A stretch of DNA of 64,000 nt from JACPNO01 sp963825405 (GCA_963825405.1 CAWGTB010000006.1:62001-126000), one strand, 5' to 3'; numbered from the stretch's first letter, positions 33,493 to 45,210 are shown. The notes: generated by a model not told the origin, from the sequence alone. Program-made: numbers and translations.

Positions 33493-34803
33493 GCGACTTG
33501 TCGTTCTCGCCGCGATGGCGGTCTGTTGCGCCGCTCAAGCGCCGCCCGTCTTCAGCGTACCCGGCGCGGATGCGCCTGAGCTGGCCCATCGCGGCTCCCA
33601 CGCGGTCGGCGTGCGTACGCTCGACCTCGTCAACCCGGGCCAGGTCGACATTCTGCATTTCAACGCCGACACCGGCAAAGCGCCCCTGTACGACCGGCCG
33701 CTCAAAATCGAAGTCTGGTATCCCGCCGTCATCCCAGCGGGCAGGGAAGAGCGCACGGTGTACGAGAGCGCAATGCCGGGCAGTCCCGATCGGCTGCCGC
33801 CGGGCGTGCCCAAATCATTTCAAATTGCCGGCAAAGCGCTGCGCGATGCGCCGCCCGCGCAGGGTGAGCGATTTCCGCTGGTTGTCGTTTCGCACGGCTA
33901 TCCCGGATCGCGCACTTTCCTGACGTTACCTCACGGAAAATCTGGCATCCAAGGGATACGTCGTCGCCGCCATCGATCACACCGATTCGGTGTTCGGCGA
34001 AGTGCGCGGGTTTTCCAGCACGCTGCTCAACCGGTCGCGCGATCAGCTTTTCACCATCGCCGCGATGGAGCGGGTACCGTTTCTGCGGGGCATTCTGGAT
34101 GCTTCGCGGGTGGCGATTGTCGGTTATTCCATGGGCGGCTATGGTGCGCTCGCCAGCGCCGGCGCAGCTTATAGCAAGAACGGCGGCGCGGCACGGCTGG
34201 TCCCGGGCGGTTATTTCGAGCCGCTGACTGCCAGCGGATCTCAAAGTCCCGGATAACCTGAAGGCCATCGTCGCCATCGCTCCGTGGGGCGCGCAGCCGC
34301 CCAACAACAACTGGGACGCCGAGGGGTTGGCGGGAATTCGTATCCCGTCGCTATTCATCGTGGGCGATCAGGACGATGTCTCGGGGTTCGAACTAGGCGT
34401 CAAACGGGCGTTCGACGGCGCAGTCCACTCCGACCGCTGCATGCTGGTTTTTGAAAACGCGCGCCACAATGTAGGCGGGAACCCACCTCCGCCCGAAGCC
34501 CTGAGCGATTTCACGGCGCGCGCGTTCTTCGATGAGCCGGTCTGGCGCAAAGACCGTATCGCCGAAATCAACCAACATTTCGTCACCGCTTTTCTCGATC
34601 TCAACCTCAAGGGAATGGAGGCACGCCGCGCGTATCTTCACTTGCCGGTCGAGAAATCGAATGAGGGCGCATGGCCGCTCGCGCCGGGCCAGACTGCCGG
34701 AGGTACATTCGGTGACGGCCAGACCTATTGGAAGGGGTTCCAGCGGCGCTGGGCCGTAGGGCTCGAAATGCATTGCGCAGTGCCGCTAAATACCTCTAAA
34801 TAG
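33491..34803 (+). CDS. Exported alpha/beta-hydrolase, PAF-acetylhydrolase/dienelactone-hydrolase-like (frameshifted)
   Basis: Starts MRLVVLAAMAVCCAAQAPP (signal peptide) at 33491. The oxyanion-type VVVSHGYPGS is followed by the nucleophile elbow VGYSMGGYGAL, then the acidic loop IVGDQDDVSG and a His in ARHNVGGN. Segments are in three frames, with breaks near 33940 and 34250; the chain totals about 435 residues. It is larger than a simple hydrolase because of a C-terminal helical part (NQHFVTAFLDLNL). Related proteins deacylate lipids or small esters; the actual substrate is unknown. The start codon overlaps that of mtgA on the other strand. Confidence 0.78.
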
Positions 34804-34862
34804 AGCTAGTTAACCAAAGGCAATCTGGCGATTCCCCTACTATCTAGTTTATTGTCCAGTTA

Positions 34863-37148
34863 GTGGTCTCGACGGGTGATGTGTGCTTCGCCGACGCCCC
34901 GATTGTAATGAGCCAGATTACCTTGCCAATTGGACCACCGAGCGTCCAGAGCGAGCTCGAGGTCTTTCGCAGTCTGTTCGAGGACGCGCCCGTCGCTTAC
35001 TTCGAGCTGGATGCGGAGGGCATCGTGGTACGCGCCAATCGCGCCGCCGGCGAACTGCTGGGTCATGACGCCGCGGAACTTGCTGGCCGGTCGGTCTGGA
35101 ATTTTGCCGTTCCGAGTGACCCAATCGAGATCCGGAGTGCCAGGCCTTTCGCGCAGGAATGTTTGCGCAGCGACGGCTCAACCATAACGATCGAGTTTCA
35201 TCCCACCCCCATTCACGACGTTAACGGTCGCGTCACCGGAACACGCCTGGCCGCGCTCGACATCACCTTACGCCAGCGCGTCGATCAACTGGTGCGGTCG
35301 AGCGAAGAACGTTTTCGGCGGGCTTTTGCGTTTACCGTTGTCGGCATGGTCCTGCAGGACTTGTCAGGCCGATTCACTCTGGTCAACGAAGCGTTCTGCC
35401 AGATGACGGGCTACAGTTCTGACGAACTGATCGGCAAGACGCTGCGGTCGATTATCCACCCCGACGAAATCGACGCCGCAGAAGCCGGTTTCCGGCGGAT
35501 GGTCACGGGCGAGGCGTCGAGCGTAGTTGTCGAACACCGGTTCGTCTGCAAGGACGGCAGCGTGACCTGGGGCCACGCCAGCGTTTGCGTGGTCGAAGGA
35601 ACCGACGAATTTCCCGGCTACATTCTCGCCGTGGTGGAGGATGTCACCGCCGCCAAAGCCAACGAAGCGGCGCTGCAGCAGGCTGAGGAAAAGTATCGCA
35701 GCATCTTTGAAAACGCGGTGGAAGGCATTTTCCGAAGCACGCCGCAGGGACAATTCCGCACGGCCAATCCGGCTTTGGCGCGGATGCTGGGCTACGACTC
35801 GCCCGACCAGTTGATGGGCGCTATCAAAGACATCGGCATGCAGCTCTACGTAACGCCGGAGCTGCGCGAGGAGTTCAAGAAGCTGCACGAGTCGAACGAC
35901 GCCGTCACTGAATTCGATTGCCAGCTTTTCCGCCGGAATGGCCGCAAGCTGTGGGTTTCGCTGCACTCGCGCGCGATTCGCGATAGTGGCGGCAAGATTC
36001 TTTACTACGACGGCGCCGCCCAGGACATCAGCGCTCGTAAAGACGCCGAGGAAGCCCTGCGCCAGAGCGAAGAGAAATACCGCCGTTTCTTTGAAGAAGA
36101 TCTGGCCGGCAATTACATCACAACTCCCGATGGCCGCCTGCTGGCCTGCAATCCCACGTTTGTGCGCATGTTCGGCTATGCTTCCGCCGAAGAGGCCCTG
36201 GGGACCCAGCTGGCGTCGCTCTATGCCAACCCGGCGGCGCGCGATGAATTCGTCGAACTGGTGCGCCGGCGGCAGCAGCTCCGGTACCACGAAAAGGAGC
36301 TCCGCGGCCGGAATGGCTCGCTGATGTATGTCATCGAAAATGCCATCGGCGTATTCGACGAGGCCGGCGAGCTGGTGGAAATTCGCGGTTATATCCTCGA
36401 CGATACGGAGCGCCGCATGAAGGAGCAGGCGCTGGCGAAGCAAGCCGCTGAGCTGGCGCGATCGAACGCAGAGCTAGAGCAGTTTGCCTATGTTGCGTCG
36501 CACGATTTGCAGGAGCCGCTGCGCATGATTTCGAGCTATACGCAGCTGCTGGCCAGGCGTTATCAGGGAAAGCTGGGCGCCGATGCCGACGACTTCATTG
36601 CCTTTGCCGTCGACGGCGCCAAACGCATGCAGCAGCTCATCACCGACTTGCTGGCCTATTCGCGGGTAGGGACGCGCGGACGGGAAATGCGCGTCACACC
36701 CACCGAAGCAGCCCTCGCCGATGCGCTGGCGAACCTGCAGACAGCCATTCAGGAAAACGCCGTGGTGGTTACGCAAACCGCTTTGCCCGAAGTGTTCGCC
36801 GACCCCACGCAGTTGAGCCAGATGTTTCAGAACCTGATTGGCAACGCTATCAAGTTCCGGGACGCCGCGGAGCCGCGCATCCACGTTGCCTGTGAAGACG
36901 GCGTGGACGGCCTGTGGCATTTCTCGGTTCAGGATAACGGCGTCGGTATCGACGAGAAGTACAGCGAGCGGATTTTTCAAGTGTTTCAGCGGCTGCACAA
37001 CAAGAAGGAATACCCCGGCACCGGCATCGGCCTGGCCATTTGCAAGAAGATTGCGGAGCGGCATGGCGGGCGCATCTGGGTCGAATCTCAGCCGGGCCAC
37101 GGGTCCACATTTCGTTTCACCATTCTGAAGCAACAAGGAGCGCAGTAG
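34863..37148 (+). CDS. Sensor histidine kinase with four PAS domains
   Basis: 761 residues from GTG 34863; an ATG at 34908 (MSQITLPI) may be the real start. There are no membrane segments, so it is cytoplasmic. Four PAS modules (about 30-135, 145-270, 275-395, 400-515) are followed by a coiled linker. The HisKA domain is of the phytochrome-like type, with His547 in ASHDLQEPLRM; HATPase_c follows with NLIGNAIKFRD (N box), VQDNGVGID (G1) and GTGIGLAICKKI (G2). The next gene begins on the last base of the stop, so kinase and receiver are translationally coupled. Confidence 0.95.
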   Translation: MVSTGDVCFADAPIVMSQITLPIGPPSVQSELEVFRSLFEDAPVAYFELDAEGIVVRANRAAGELLGHDAAELAGRSVWNFAVPSDPIEIRSARPFAQECLRSDGSTITIEFHPTPIHDVNGRVTGTRLAALDITLRQRVDQLVRSSEERFRRAFAFTVVGMVLQDLSGRFTLVNEAFCQMTGYSSDELIGKTLRSIIHPDEIDAAEAGFRRMVTGEASSVVVEHRFVCKDGSVTWGHASVCVVEGTDEFPGYILAVVEDVTAAKANEAALQQAEEKYRSIFENAVEGIFRSTPQGQFRTANPALARMLGYDSPDQLMGAIKDIGMQLYVTPELREEFKKLHESNDAVTEFDCQLFRRNGRKLWVSLHSRAIRDSGGKILYYDGAAQDISARKDAEEALRQSEEKYRRFFEEDLAGNYITTPDGRLLACNPTFVRMFGYASAEEALGTQLASLYANPAARDEFVELVRRRQQLRYHEKELRGRNGSLMYVIENAIGVFDEAGELVEIRGYILDDTERRMKEQALAKQAAELARSNAELEQFAYVASHDLQEPLRMISSYTQLLARRYQGKLGADADDFIAFAVDGAKRMQQLITDLLAYSRVGTRGREMRVTPTEAALADALANLQTAIQENAVVVTQTALPEVFADPTQLSQMFQNLIGNAIKFRDAAEPRIHVACEDGVDGLWHFSVQDNGVGIDEKYSERIFQVFQRLHNKKEYPGTGIGLAICKKIAERHGGRIWVESQPGHGSTFRFTILKQQGAQ

Positions 37149-37603
37149 TGATTGGAACCAATCTCAAACCAGTAGAGGTATTACTCGTCGAGGACAACAC
37201 CGGCGACGTCCGTCTCACGCTCGAAGCGATGAAGGAGGGCAAAGTCATTAACAACCTCAGCATCGCCTCCGACGGCGTGGAGGCCATGGCTTTCTTGCGG
37301 AAAGAGGGCCGCTATAAGGATGCCGCGCGTCCGGACATCATCCTGTTGGACCTCAATCTTCCTAAGAAAGACGGCCGCGAAGTCCTCGCCGAAATCAAAG
37401 CCGATCCCTCTTTGCGGCTCATCCCAGTCGTCGTGCTCACGACGTCGCAGGCGGAAGAAGACATCCTGCGCACCTACAACCTGCACGCCAACTGCTACGT
37501 GACCAAGCCCGTGGATCTGGAACAGTTCATCAATGTAGTGAAGTCAATCAACGATTTTTGGTTCTCGGTGGTGAAGCTACCGCCGGTAGCCCAGAATGCC
37601 TGA
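37148..37603 (+). CDS. Stand-alone receiver protein, Rcp1-like
   Basis: 151 residues, a single CheY-like receiver: acidic pair in LLVEDN, phospho-acceptor Asp68 in IILLDLNLPKKDG, Thr in VLTTS and Lys in YVTKPVD. There is no output domain. This form (long loop with LRKEGRYKDAARPD and YNLHANCYVTKP) is that of Rcp1-type partners of phytochrome-like kinases. GTG start overlapping the kinase stop by one base. Probably the phosphate acceptor of the kinase upstream, passing the signal on by protein contact or phosphotransfer. Confidence 0.93.
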   Translation: MIGTNLKPVEVLLVEDNTGDVRLTLEAMKEGKVINNLSIASDGVEAMAFLRKEGRYKDAARPDIILLDLNLPKKDGREVLAEIKADPSLRLIPVVVLTTSQAEEDILRTYNLHANCYVTKPVDLEQFINVVKSINDFWFSVVKLPPVAQNA

Positions 37604-37612
37604 GGTATTGCG

Positions 37613-38818
37613 ATGCAAGTGAAACAGCTAAGAGTATTACTCGTTGAAGACAACGCCGGCGACGCCCGGCTGGTTCAGGAAATGCTGGCGGACGCGGAGG
37701 GTTCGTCGTTTCAGGTCACCAGCGTGGATACGCTGTTGGCGGCGCTCGATGTGCTGGCGAATCGCACGTTCGACGTGGCGCTGCTGGATCTTTCTCTGCC
37801 GGATAGTCACGGTCTGGAATGTTTCACCACCATCAAGGGCCACGCTCCCGGAATGCCGGTGGTAGTGTTGACGGGGCTGGACAGTGAGTCGATGGCCGTG
37901 GATGCGATGCAAAGCGGCGTGCAGGACTATCTGGTCAAGGGAAAATTGAGCACCGAATCACTGGCCCGGGCTTTGCACTACGCCGTCGTGCGGCACGGTA
38001 AGTCCGCCGAACAGGCCACCGCCGATCCGGAAAAGGCCGCCTGCATTGGTTTTCTGTCAGCCAAAGGCGGTGTCGGGACGACCACCCTCGCCGCCCATTT
38101 TGCTCTCGATTTGAAGCGGCAGACCGGCCAGAAAGTGCTGCTGGTGGATCTCGATTGTAGTTCCACTTCCGCCGGGTTTCTGCTGGGCGCGACCACGCCC
38201 CACACGATTCACGAAGTCGCCACCAACCTGCACCGCCTGGACGTGCAGTTTTGGAGCGGGGTAGTTTGCAACACTTCCAAAGGCATCGATTTTCTGCGCT
38301 CGCCCGGATCGGTCCATCACGGCGATCAGTTGAGCGGCGAACGCGTGCGCCACGTCCTGCGATTTGCGCGATCGCTCTATCGCTGGATCGTCATTGATAT
38401 GGGGCGGCTGGACGCAGTTGGCATTCACTTGCTTCAGGAAATGCGCGATTTGTTTGTGATCTCAACCGATGAAGTGCCCGCGCTTTACGAAGCCAATCGT
38501 GTGCTCAAACGCCTGATCGACCTGGGATTCAAGCGCGATCAAGTACGGCTGGTGCTCAACCGCATTCCAAAATCCGCCGCCAGCAGCGTTCACGACCTGG
38601 AAAAGGCCATGGGATACCTGTTCTATGGTGTAGTCTCCGATCACTCGAAAGAGCTGCAGGAAGCCCACGCCGCCGGACGTGCGCTCAACGAAGGTTTGAA
38701 CATTCACCGGGATGTCAACAAGCTGGTAGCGAAGATGTTGGGCATCGAACCCAAACAGGCACCGGCCGCTGGCCTCAATTTGTTCCGCTTCGGACGAAGC
38801 CAGCCGCAACCGCAATAG
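37613..38818 (+). CDS. Receiver-MinD/ParA fusion (CpaE-like)
   Basis: 401 residues. Residues 1-125 are a receiver that looks fully functional: acidic pair in LLVEDNAGD, phospho-acceptor Asp59 in ALLDLSLPDS, and Lys109 in YLVKGKL. Residues about 140-385 are a MinD/ParA ATPase with deviant Walker A SAKGGVGTTT (149-158) and VDLDCSS for the Asp switch. In CpaE of Caulobacter the receiver part is degenerate and the protein localises pilus machinery at the pole. Here the intact acceptor suggests direct phospho-control by the upstream kinase. Starts 9 bases after the receiver gene; one operon. Confidence 0.92.
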   Translation: MQVKQLRVLLVEDNAGDARLVQEMLADAEGSSFQVTSVDTLLAALDVLANRTFDVALLDLSLPDSHGLECFTTIKGHAPGMPVVVLTGLDSESMAVDAMQSGVQDYLVKGKLSTESLARALHYAVVRHGKSAEQATADPEKAACIGFLSAKGGVGTTTLAAHFALDLKRQTGQKVLLVDLDCSSTSAGFLLGATTPHTIHEVATNLHRLDVQFWSGVVCNTSKGIDFLRSPGSVHHGDQLSGERVRHVLRFARSLYRWIVIDMGRLDAVGIHLLQEMRDLFVISTDEVPALYEANRVLKRLIDLGFKRDQVRLVLNRIPKSAASSVHDLEKAMGYLFYGVVSDHSKELQEAHAAGRALNEGLNIHRDVNKLVAKMLGIEPKQAPAAGLNLFRFGRSQPQPQ

Positions 38819-38833
38819 CGATGATCTGGTAGC

Positions 38834-39834
<1,001 letters not shown>

Positions 39835-39838
<4 letters not shown>

Positions 39839-40041
39839 CTCCGCGCCGATTTTCCGCTTTCCTTGAGGCCTTCGTTGAATGCCAGGTTCATCGCGTCGAC
39901 GAAAGAGAAAGCTTCCAGGTTGGATGAAAATTCGTGATGCATGCCGCCGGGGCCAAGGCCGGGACCTTGTATGACGGTTGCGAGTCTTCCTGCGGGAGTC
40001 GTCACGGTGGTCGCGACTTTGTAGGGTTGTTTCACACTCAC
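39835..40041 (-). CDS. Small hypothetical protein
   Basis: 68 residues starting MSVKQPYKVATTVTT. No membrane segment. The centre is Gly/Pro-rich (VIQGPGLGPGGMHHEF), and the C-terminal half is helical. It fits the gap between gmd and the permease operon with a 4-base convergent overlap with gmd, which argues for a real gene. Function not recognised. Confidence 0.5.
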
Positions 40042-40091
40042 CTCGGCTGGGGCGCTTTTGTTATCTAACCACCCGAGGAACAGTTAATCAA

Positions 40092-42748
40092 CTATTCGGC
40101 GCGCAGCGCTTCTACCGGATTGACGGATGCGGCGCGCCTCGCCGGAACGTAGCTGGCCAGCAGAGCCGCCAGTGCGAGTACCGCGGCAACCGTGCCCAAC
40201 GTCGGCACATCCCACGCCTGAACGCCGAACAGCAGCCCGCGCATCAGCGTCGCCGCCGCTACCGAAGACGCCAGGCCGATCACGATACCTGCTGCAATCA
40301 ACCAGCCTGCCTCTTTCAAGATAAGTTGATACACTGACGCACGGTCCGCGCCCAGGGCCATGCGAATCCCCACTTCGCGCGTGCGCTGGCTTACCGAATA
40401 CGCCACCACGCCATAGAGTCCGACTACGCCGAGCAGCAGAGCCAACGCCGCAAAGCCTCCCACCAGCCAGGCGGAAGAGCGATGCAGGTAGGCGGCCTGC
40501 GAGTTGTCGATCACGCTGGTCATCGTTGCCGCAGCCTCGGTGGCGATGTCCGGGTCGATCTGATGAATGGTCGCCGCGAGCGCCGACAGCAGCGATTGCT
40601 CGGCTTGCGACGTCCGAACGACCAGGTTGAAGGAAGGAAACCAATCGTGGGTGAAGGGAACGTAAATCGTGGCCCGGTTCTCGGTATCCAACTGGCCTTC
40701 TTTGATGTCTTCCACGATGCCGATGATCTCCATCCGATTATGCGAACCCGCATATTCGATTTGTCTGCCAATGGCGTCTTCTCCCGGGAAAAATTTCCTG
40801 GCGAAAGCCTGGTTGATGACTACTACGCGAGGCTTGGCCGGATCGTCCTCGGCTTCGGCGAAGTAGCGTCCACGGAATAGCTTCGCCCCCAGCGTGCTGA
40901 AATAACCGGCGCTCACCGCGCGCTCCGGCACATCGTGGCGCTCTCCGTTCGAGGGCCGGCCTGTAACGGCGATATCCGTGGCGATACTCCAACTGCTTAA
41001 GGGCAGGGAGGTGGTGATGCCTGAAGATTTCACTCCCGGCAGACTGGCGGTCCGGTTCACAATCTGCCGCTCGAGCGCGATCAGCTGCTCGTTCGTACAA
41101 ATTGGTATTGGCCAAGCGTGACTTGCAGCGTGGCCAAGATGGTCCGGCTGCAAACCGATCTCCACCTGGAGCAGGCGGTAGAGGCTCTTGCCCAGCAGCC
41201 CGGCGCCCACCAGCAGCACCACCGCGGTTGCCAGTTCCACCACCACCAGTTTGGAACCAAGGCGGCGCCATGTTTTGCCCGCCGAGCCTCGGCTGCCTTC
41301 CGCCAGACCTTCCCGCGATCGCGAAAGCGAAAAATGCAACGCCGGCGTGAGCGAGAACAGCACTGCCGCGAGCAGCGTGATCACCCCGGCAAAGGCCAAC
41401 ACGCGCACATTCAAGCCGAGATCCAGGAGAAACGGCATCCCGCCCATCTTGTCGGCGGGAATCAGCGCGGCCAGCATGCTGCATGGTCCAATGAGCCAGC
41501 GCCAGGCCGAGCGCGCTGCCGGCCGCAACCAGCACCAGACCCTCGGTTACGAATTGGCGGATGAGCCGCGCCGGAGATGCGCCGAGCGCGCCGCGGACCG
41601 CGATCTCGCGCTGGCGGCTCTCGGAACGGACCAGCAGCAGACTCGAAATATTGACGCACGCGATCAGCAGCAGCAGGCCCGCGCCGCCGAGCAACACCAG
41701 CAGCATCGGCCGGATATTGCCCGCAACCACCTCGCTCAAAGGCACCACATCGGCGCTGAAACCGCGATTGGAATCGGGATACTGCTGCTCCAGTTGTTGC
41801 GCGATCAATTTCATCCCGCTCAACGCGATTTGGATCGACACACCTTCCTTGAGCCGCGCTACGCCGAAAAGATTGTGGCAGCCTCGCCTCTTCTCACAGC
41901 CGCCCAGGAAATTGGGATCGTTCAGCGGCACCCAGAATTCCGCCGCTCCGCGGGGAGCGAATTGAAACGTCCGCGGCAGCACGCCGACGATGGTGTACGA
42001 AACGCCGCTGAGGCTGACCGCCTGTCCCACCACGTTCGGGTTGCCGCCGAAGCGGTTCTGCCAGGCCGCAAAGCTGAGCAGCACGGTGTGAGGCGCGCGC
42101 TGGCAAATCCTCACCGGCATAAAAGTCGCGCCCCAGGACGGGCGTGACGCCCAGCGTGCGGAAAAACCCGTCGCTCACGCGAGTGCCTTGCGCCGGCTGC
42201 GCACCGGTCGGAGTGCGCAGCAGATAGTTCGCGAAGCCCCAGACATCCAGCGAGGCGAAGAGTTTGTCGTCCTTTTTCCAGTCGCGGAAGTTGAGATACG
42301 AAACGTTGCAGAGCGGACACCCGGCCGTAGTCTCAAAGACGGCCACCAGCTTGCGCGGATTTGCGTACGGCAGCGGCTTGATCAGCGCCGCATCCACAAA
42401 AGCGAAAATAGCGACACTCGCGCACATGCCCAGGGCCAGCATCAGGACGGCGGTGGCGGTGAAGCCTGGATTCTTGCGCAATTGGCGGACGGCAAAGCGA
42501 GCGTCCTGCAGCAGATTTTCCAGAAACGGCATGGTGCTCCTCTCGCGGTAAGCCTCGACGGTCGATTCGACGCCGCCTAATTTCCAGATCGCCTCGCGCC
42601 GGGCCTGCTCCGGACTCATGCCGGCGCGCAGGTTGTCGTCGATGTGCATCTGCAGATGGCCTTCGATCTCGTCGGCCAGTTCGCGCTCCCGGCGGGCATT
42701 GGGCAGCATGCCGGCCAGTCGCGACATCCAGGCGCGGAGAAGTTTCAT
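40092..42748 (-). CDS. MacB/FtsX-like permease, acidobacterial orphan type (frameshifted)
   Basis: About 885 residues in the ADOP-type arrangement: an N-terminal cytosolic helical prefix (RERELADEIEGHLQMHIDDN), TM1 in FTATAVLMLALGMCASVAIF, a MacB-like periplasmic domain, an FtsX block (LLVLLGGAGLLLLIACVN), a second periplasmic domain and a final FtsX block (VGLYGVVAYSVSQRTREVG). It ends VNPVEALRAE. The chain switches frame near 42115 and between about 41100 and 41530. No MacB-type ATPase gene is nearby, as usual for this class, whose transport role is unproven. The ATG overlaps the PadR stop, so the two form an operon under PadR control. Confidence 0.85.
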
Positions 42749-43089
42749 GCCGGGCCCTGCGAGCGAGCCAGGAACCGCGCCAGGATGGCAGTGGTCTGCT
42801 CCCAATCGCGCGTTTCCTTATCGAGCTGCTTGCGGCCTGCTCGCGTGAGCCGGTAGAACTTGGCTTTGCGATTGTTTTCCGACACGCCCCACTCGGAGGC
42901 GATCGACCCTTCCTGCTCCAATTTCAGCAGCGCCGGATAGAGGGTTCCATAGTTCAGCGAGAGCAGATTGCCGCTGGTCTGCTCAATGCGGCGGGCAATC
43001 CCGTAGCCGTGAAGCGGCCCCATGGCTTCAATGGTTTTTAAAACCATCAACGCGAGAGTGCCTTGCAGGACTTCCGGTTTGTCGCCCAT
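42745..43089 (-). CDS. PadR-family transcriptional repressor
   Basis: 114 residues: a winged-helix DNA-binding domain (GTLALMVLKTIEAMGPLHGYGIARRIEQTS, with LNYGTLYPALLKLEQEGSI as the recognition/wing region) and a short C-terminal helix for dimerisation. Such PadR proteins commonly repress the adjacent permease gene and respond to a small ligand. It overlaps the permease ATG by 4 bases. The start is ATG 43089. The palindromic sequence just upstream (43108-43138) is a good candidate operator. Confidence 0.93.
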   Translation of the reverse strand: MGDKPEVLQGTLALMVLKTIEAMGPLHGYGIARRIEQTSGNLLSLNYGTLYPALLKLEQEGSIASEWGVSENNRKAKFYRLTRAGRKQLDKETRDWEQTTAILARFLARSQGPA

Positions 43090-43107
43090 TGCGCCTCCTC
43101 TGGCCTA

Positions 43108-43138
43108 CCCATAGGAAGGATAGCATGAGTGCTATGGG
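43108..43138 (-). promoter_or_regulatory. Nested palindromes, likely PadR operator
   Basis: Two nested inverted repeats lie 19 bases before the padR start: CCCATAG (43108-43114) with CTATGGG (43132-43138), and inside it ATAGCA (43120-43125) with TGCTAT (43130-43135), spacer 4. The dyad geometry suits a dimeric repressor such as PadR acting on its own promoter. Confidence 0.55.
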
Positions 43139-43152
43139 AAAACAATAGAAGA
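43125..43152 (+). repeat. 28-bp direct repeat, copy 1
   Basis: Matches 45398-45425 at 26 of 28 positions; both contain the core TGAGTGCTATGGGAAA. This copy overlaps the right half of the suspected PadR operator. The two copies bracket the nuclease and hydrolase genes (43250-45210). Confidence 0.7.
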
Positions 43153-43249
43153 CTAGCCAACCTTCGGCGAGGTCGTGGCGGTTCACCGTAATTCAATTGT
43201 GTTTTGCCATTTGCCACGCGTCCGATTAGACTGCTTGTGGAGCGTCCCG

Positions 43250-44201
43250 ATGCGTAAACTGTTTTCGGTTGCAGCCGCTTTATGGCTGCTTCTCGCCGCT
43301 TCCCCTATCCAGGCATGGTTCGATGGCGGCCACATGGTTGTGGCTTACATCGCATACCAGAATCTAACTCCACAGACTCGAACACGAGTCGACAATCTGT
43401 TGAAGTTGAACAAGATGTATGCGAAGTGGACCAAAGGTGTTAAGAGTCCACAGAAGGGCCTGGTTGCTTTTCTCCGCGCAGCCACCTGGCCCGACTGCAT
43501 CAAGCAGAAAGCGTGTAGCCCAGGCTACACCAGCGATGGCGGCGACACTCCGCCCGGCAACTCCACCGACGCGCAGAACATTGGTTACGCCGACATGCTC
43601 ATGCACAAGTATTGGCATTTCATCGATCTTCCGTACTCGGCCGGCGCACCAGGGGAGCCGCCGAAGGTTCCCAATGCGCAGACCGAAATCGTACTCCTGA
43701 CCCAAGCCATCGGTACGGATGAAGCGGACGGCATCAAGTCGTACGACGTGGCCTGGCTCGAACATCTGGTCGGCGACGTCCATCAGCCCCTGCACTCCAC
43801 CTCGCGGTTCACCCAAAATCATCCAACGGGAGACGCGGGAGGCAACCTCGTAAAATTCTGCGCGAAGCCCTGCACGGATGAGCTGCATGCGTACTGGGAT
43901 GGTCTGCTCGGCGACAAGCCGACCGTCGCCCAGGTAACCAAGACAGGCAAGAGCCTGCTCGCGGCCGGTAAGCCCGCTGGCGCAGACAATGCAGCGCCGG
44001 ACTCGTGGATTACCGATAGTTTTGAACTCGCGAAGGCGGTGGTTTACGTCGCGCCGATCAGTGATGACAACGATCCGTCGGTGACCATCTCGCCGCGTCC
44101 TGATGCCGCGTACCAGGTGAAGGCATCCGAAATGGCGCAATCTGCAGGTAACGCTGGCCGGCTACCGCTTGGCCGCTCTGCTAAACACTAACTTGAAGTA
44201 G
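43250..44201 (+). CDS. Exported S1/P1-family nuclease (frame break close to the end)
   Basis: Zinc-dependent nuclease/phosphatase of the S1/P1 fold. The ATG at 43250 starts a signal peptide, MRKLFSVAAALWLLLAASP, cleaved before the Trp that is residue 1 of the mature enzyme (AWFDGGHMVVAYIA, with the first His ligand). Other ligands: ATWPDC (Asp), KYWHFIDLP (His), WLEHLVGDVHQPLHS (His, Asp, His), and HAYWDGLLG (His, Asp). After QVKASEMAQS the frame slips near 44145; the other frame gives VTLAGYRLAALLNTNLK and a stop at 44199-44201, the family's normal C-terminus. Acts on RNA, DNA or nucleotides in the periplasm or outside. Confidence 0.88.
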
Positions 44202-44346
44202 CGAAAGAAAGCTCGTGCGAGTAGTGTGAGGACCGCTACCAAGTCCGATCTTTAATCCTCATATCGCAGTTGCCAGTGACCCGCTGGCACGAACACGTCG
44301 GCGATCCCACGGAATCGCGGGAAGCCGAGAACATAGTTCCGGTCGT

Positions 44347-45210
44347 TCAGAAGCCGTGGGATTTCAAGAATCCGCTCACCAGGGAAGAAAAGATCGCTGG
44401 CTTTTCCAGGTACATCAAGTGTCCCGTATCGGGTACCACAACGCGGGCGGCTCCGGGTATCGCCATGACCAAAGCGCCAGCGACAGCTTGGTTGTCTGCA
44501 ATGTCAGCCGAGCCAATGAGAATCAGCGTGGGCATTCTTAGGTCTCTTACGTAGGGGAAGACTGGCTTCTCCGGCAACGGCATATCGTTGTGCTTGTGGT
44601 CTTGAGGAGCGGCGTTGAGTAGCCTCCGAAGGTGCTCGCGCGCAGCGTCATTGCCGGGCGCGATGAAGTAGGTATTCTGCACTCGGATTTCGGTTGGATC
44701 CTTCGCACCCTGAAACGCCATTTGAGCCAATACGAAGTGCTCAGAGTATGGAAAACCCTCCGCCTCCGGCCCGATGAGCACCAGTCCACTTACTTGCGCG
44801 GGATAGCGCAGGGCAAAGCTAAGGGCAATGTTGCCGCCATGCGAACTGGCTACAAGAGCGGCCTGCGATACCTTGCGATCGAGAAGGAGCGCCGCAACAT
44901 CATCAGCTTCGTAATAAGGCTTCTTGGTAGCCAGTGAGCGACCATAGCCCCGCCGGTCGTAACGAATGGTATGGAACTGTTTGCAGAAGGTCGGCCATAC
45001 GTCGTCCCAGACAGCCGAATTGACCACCCCATCGTGGAGCAAGACCACCGCTTTCTGTCCGGTCCCACATTCCTCGTAATAGAGGCGCGATCCATCAACA
45101 TCCACGAAGGCGCCGGGCGAACTTGCGGGCCTCGCGGTCTGCGCGAACGATAAACCAGCCCTGAATATCAATAGAATCAGCGATGTGGCAGCGAGGTTTC
45201 GCATCCACAT
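44347..45210 (-). CDS. Exported alpha/beta-hydrolase
   Basis: 287 residues, intact. A signal peptide (about 1-23, ending SFAQ) precedes a classical alpha/beta-hydrolase: oxyanion HDGVVNSAVW, nucleophile Ser in VASSHGGNIAL, acid in LIGSADIADN and His in PDTGHLMYLEKP near the end. The usual GxSxG is SSHGG here. It resembles epoxide hydrolase/haloperoxidase-type enzymes; the substrate is unknown. It lies alone in the accessory segment between the nuclease and the GlsB-like gene. Confidence 0.85.
   Translation of the reverse strand: MWMRNLAATSLILLIFRAGLSFAQTARPASSPGAFVDVDGSRLYYEECGTGQKAVVLLHDGVVNSAVWDDVWPTFCKQFHTIRYDRRGYGRSLATKKPYYEADDVAALLLDRKVSQAALVASSHGGNIALSFALRYPAQVSGLVLIGPEAEGFPYSEHFVLAQMAFQGAKDPTEIRVQNTYFIAPGNDAAREHLRRLLNAAPQDHKHNDMPLPEKPVFPYVRDLRMPTLILIGSADIADNQAVAGALVMAIPGAARVVVPDTGHLMYLEKPAIFSSLVSGFLKSHGF

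Noticed and set aside
35364..36443. 359-codon minus-strand frame within the kinase gene
   Set aside because: Arises from codon bias of the high-GC kinase on the other strand; no start signal or homology.
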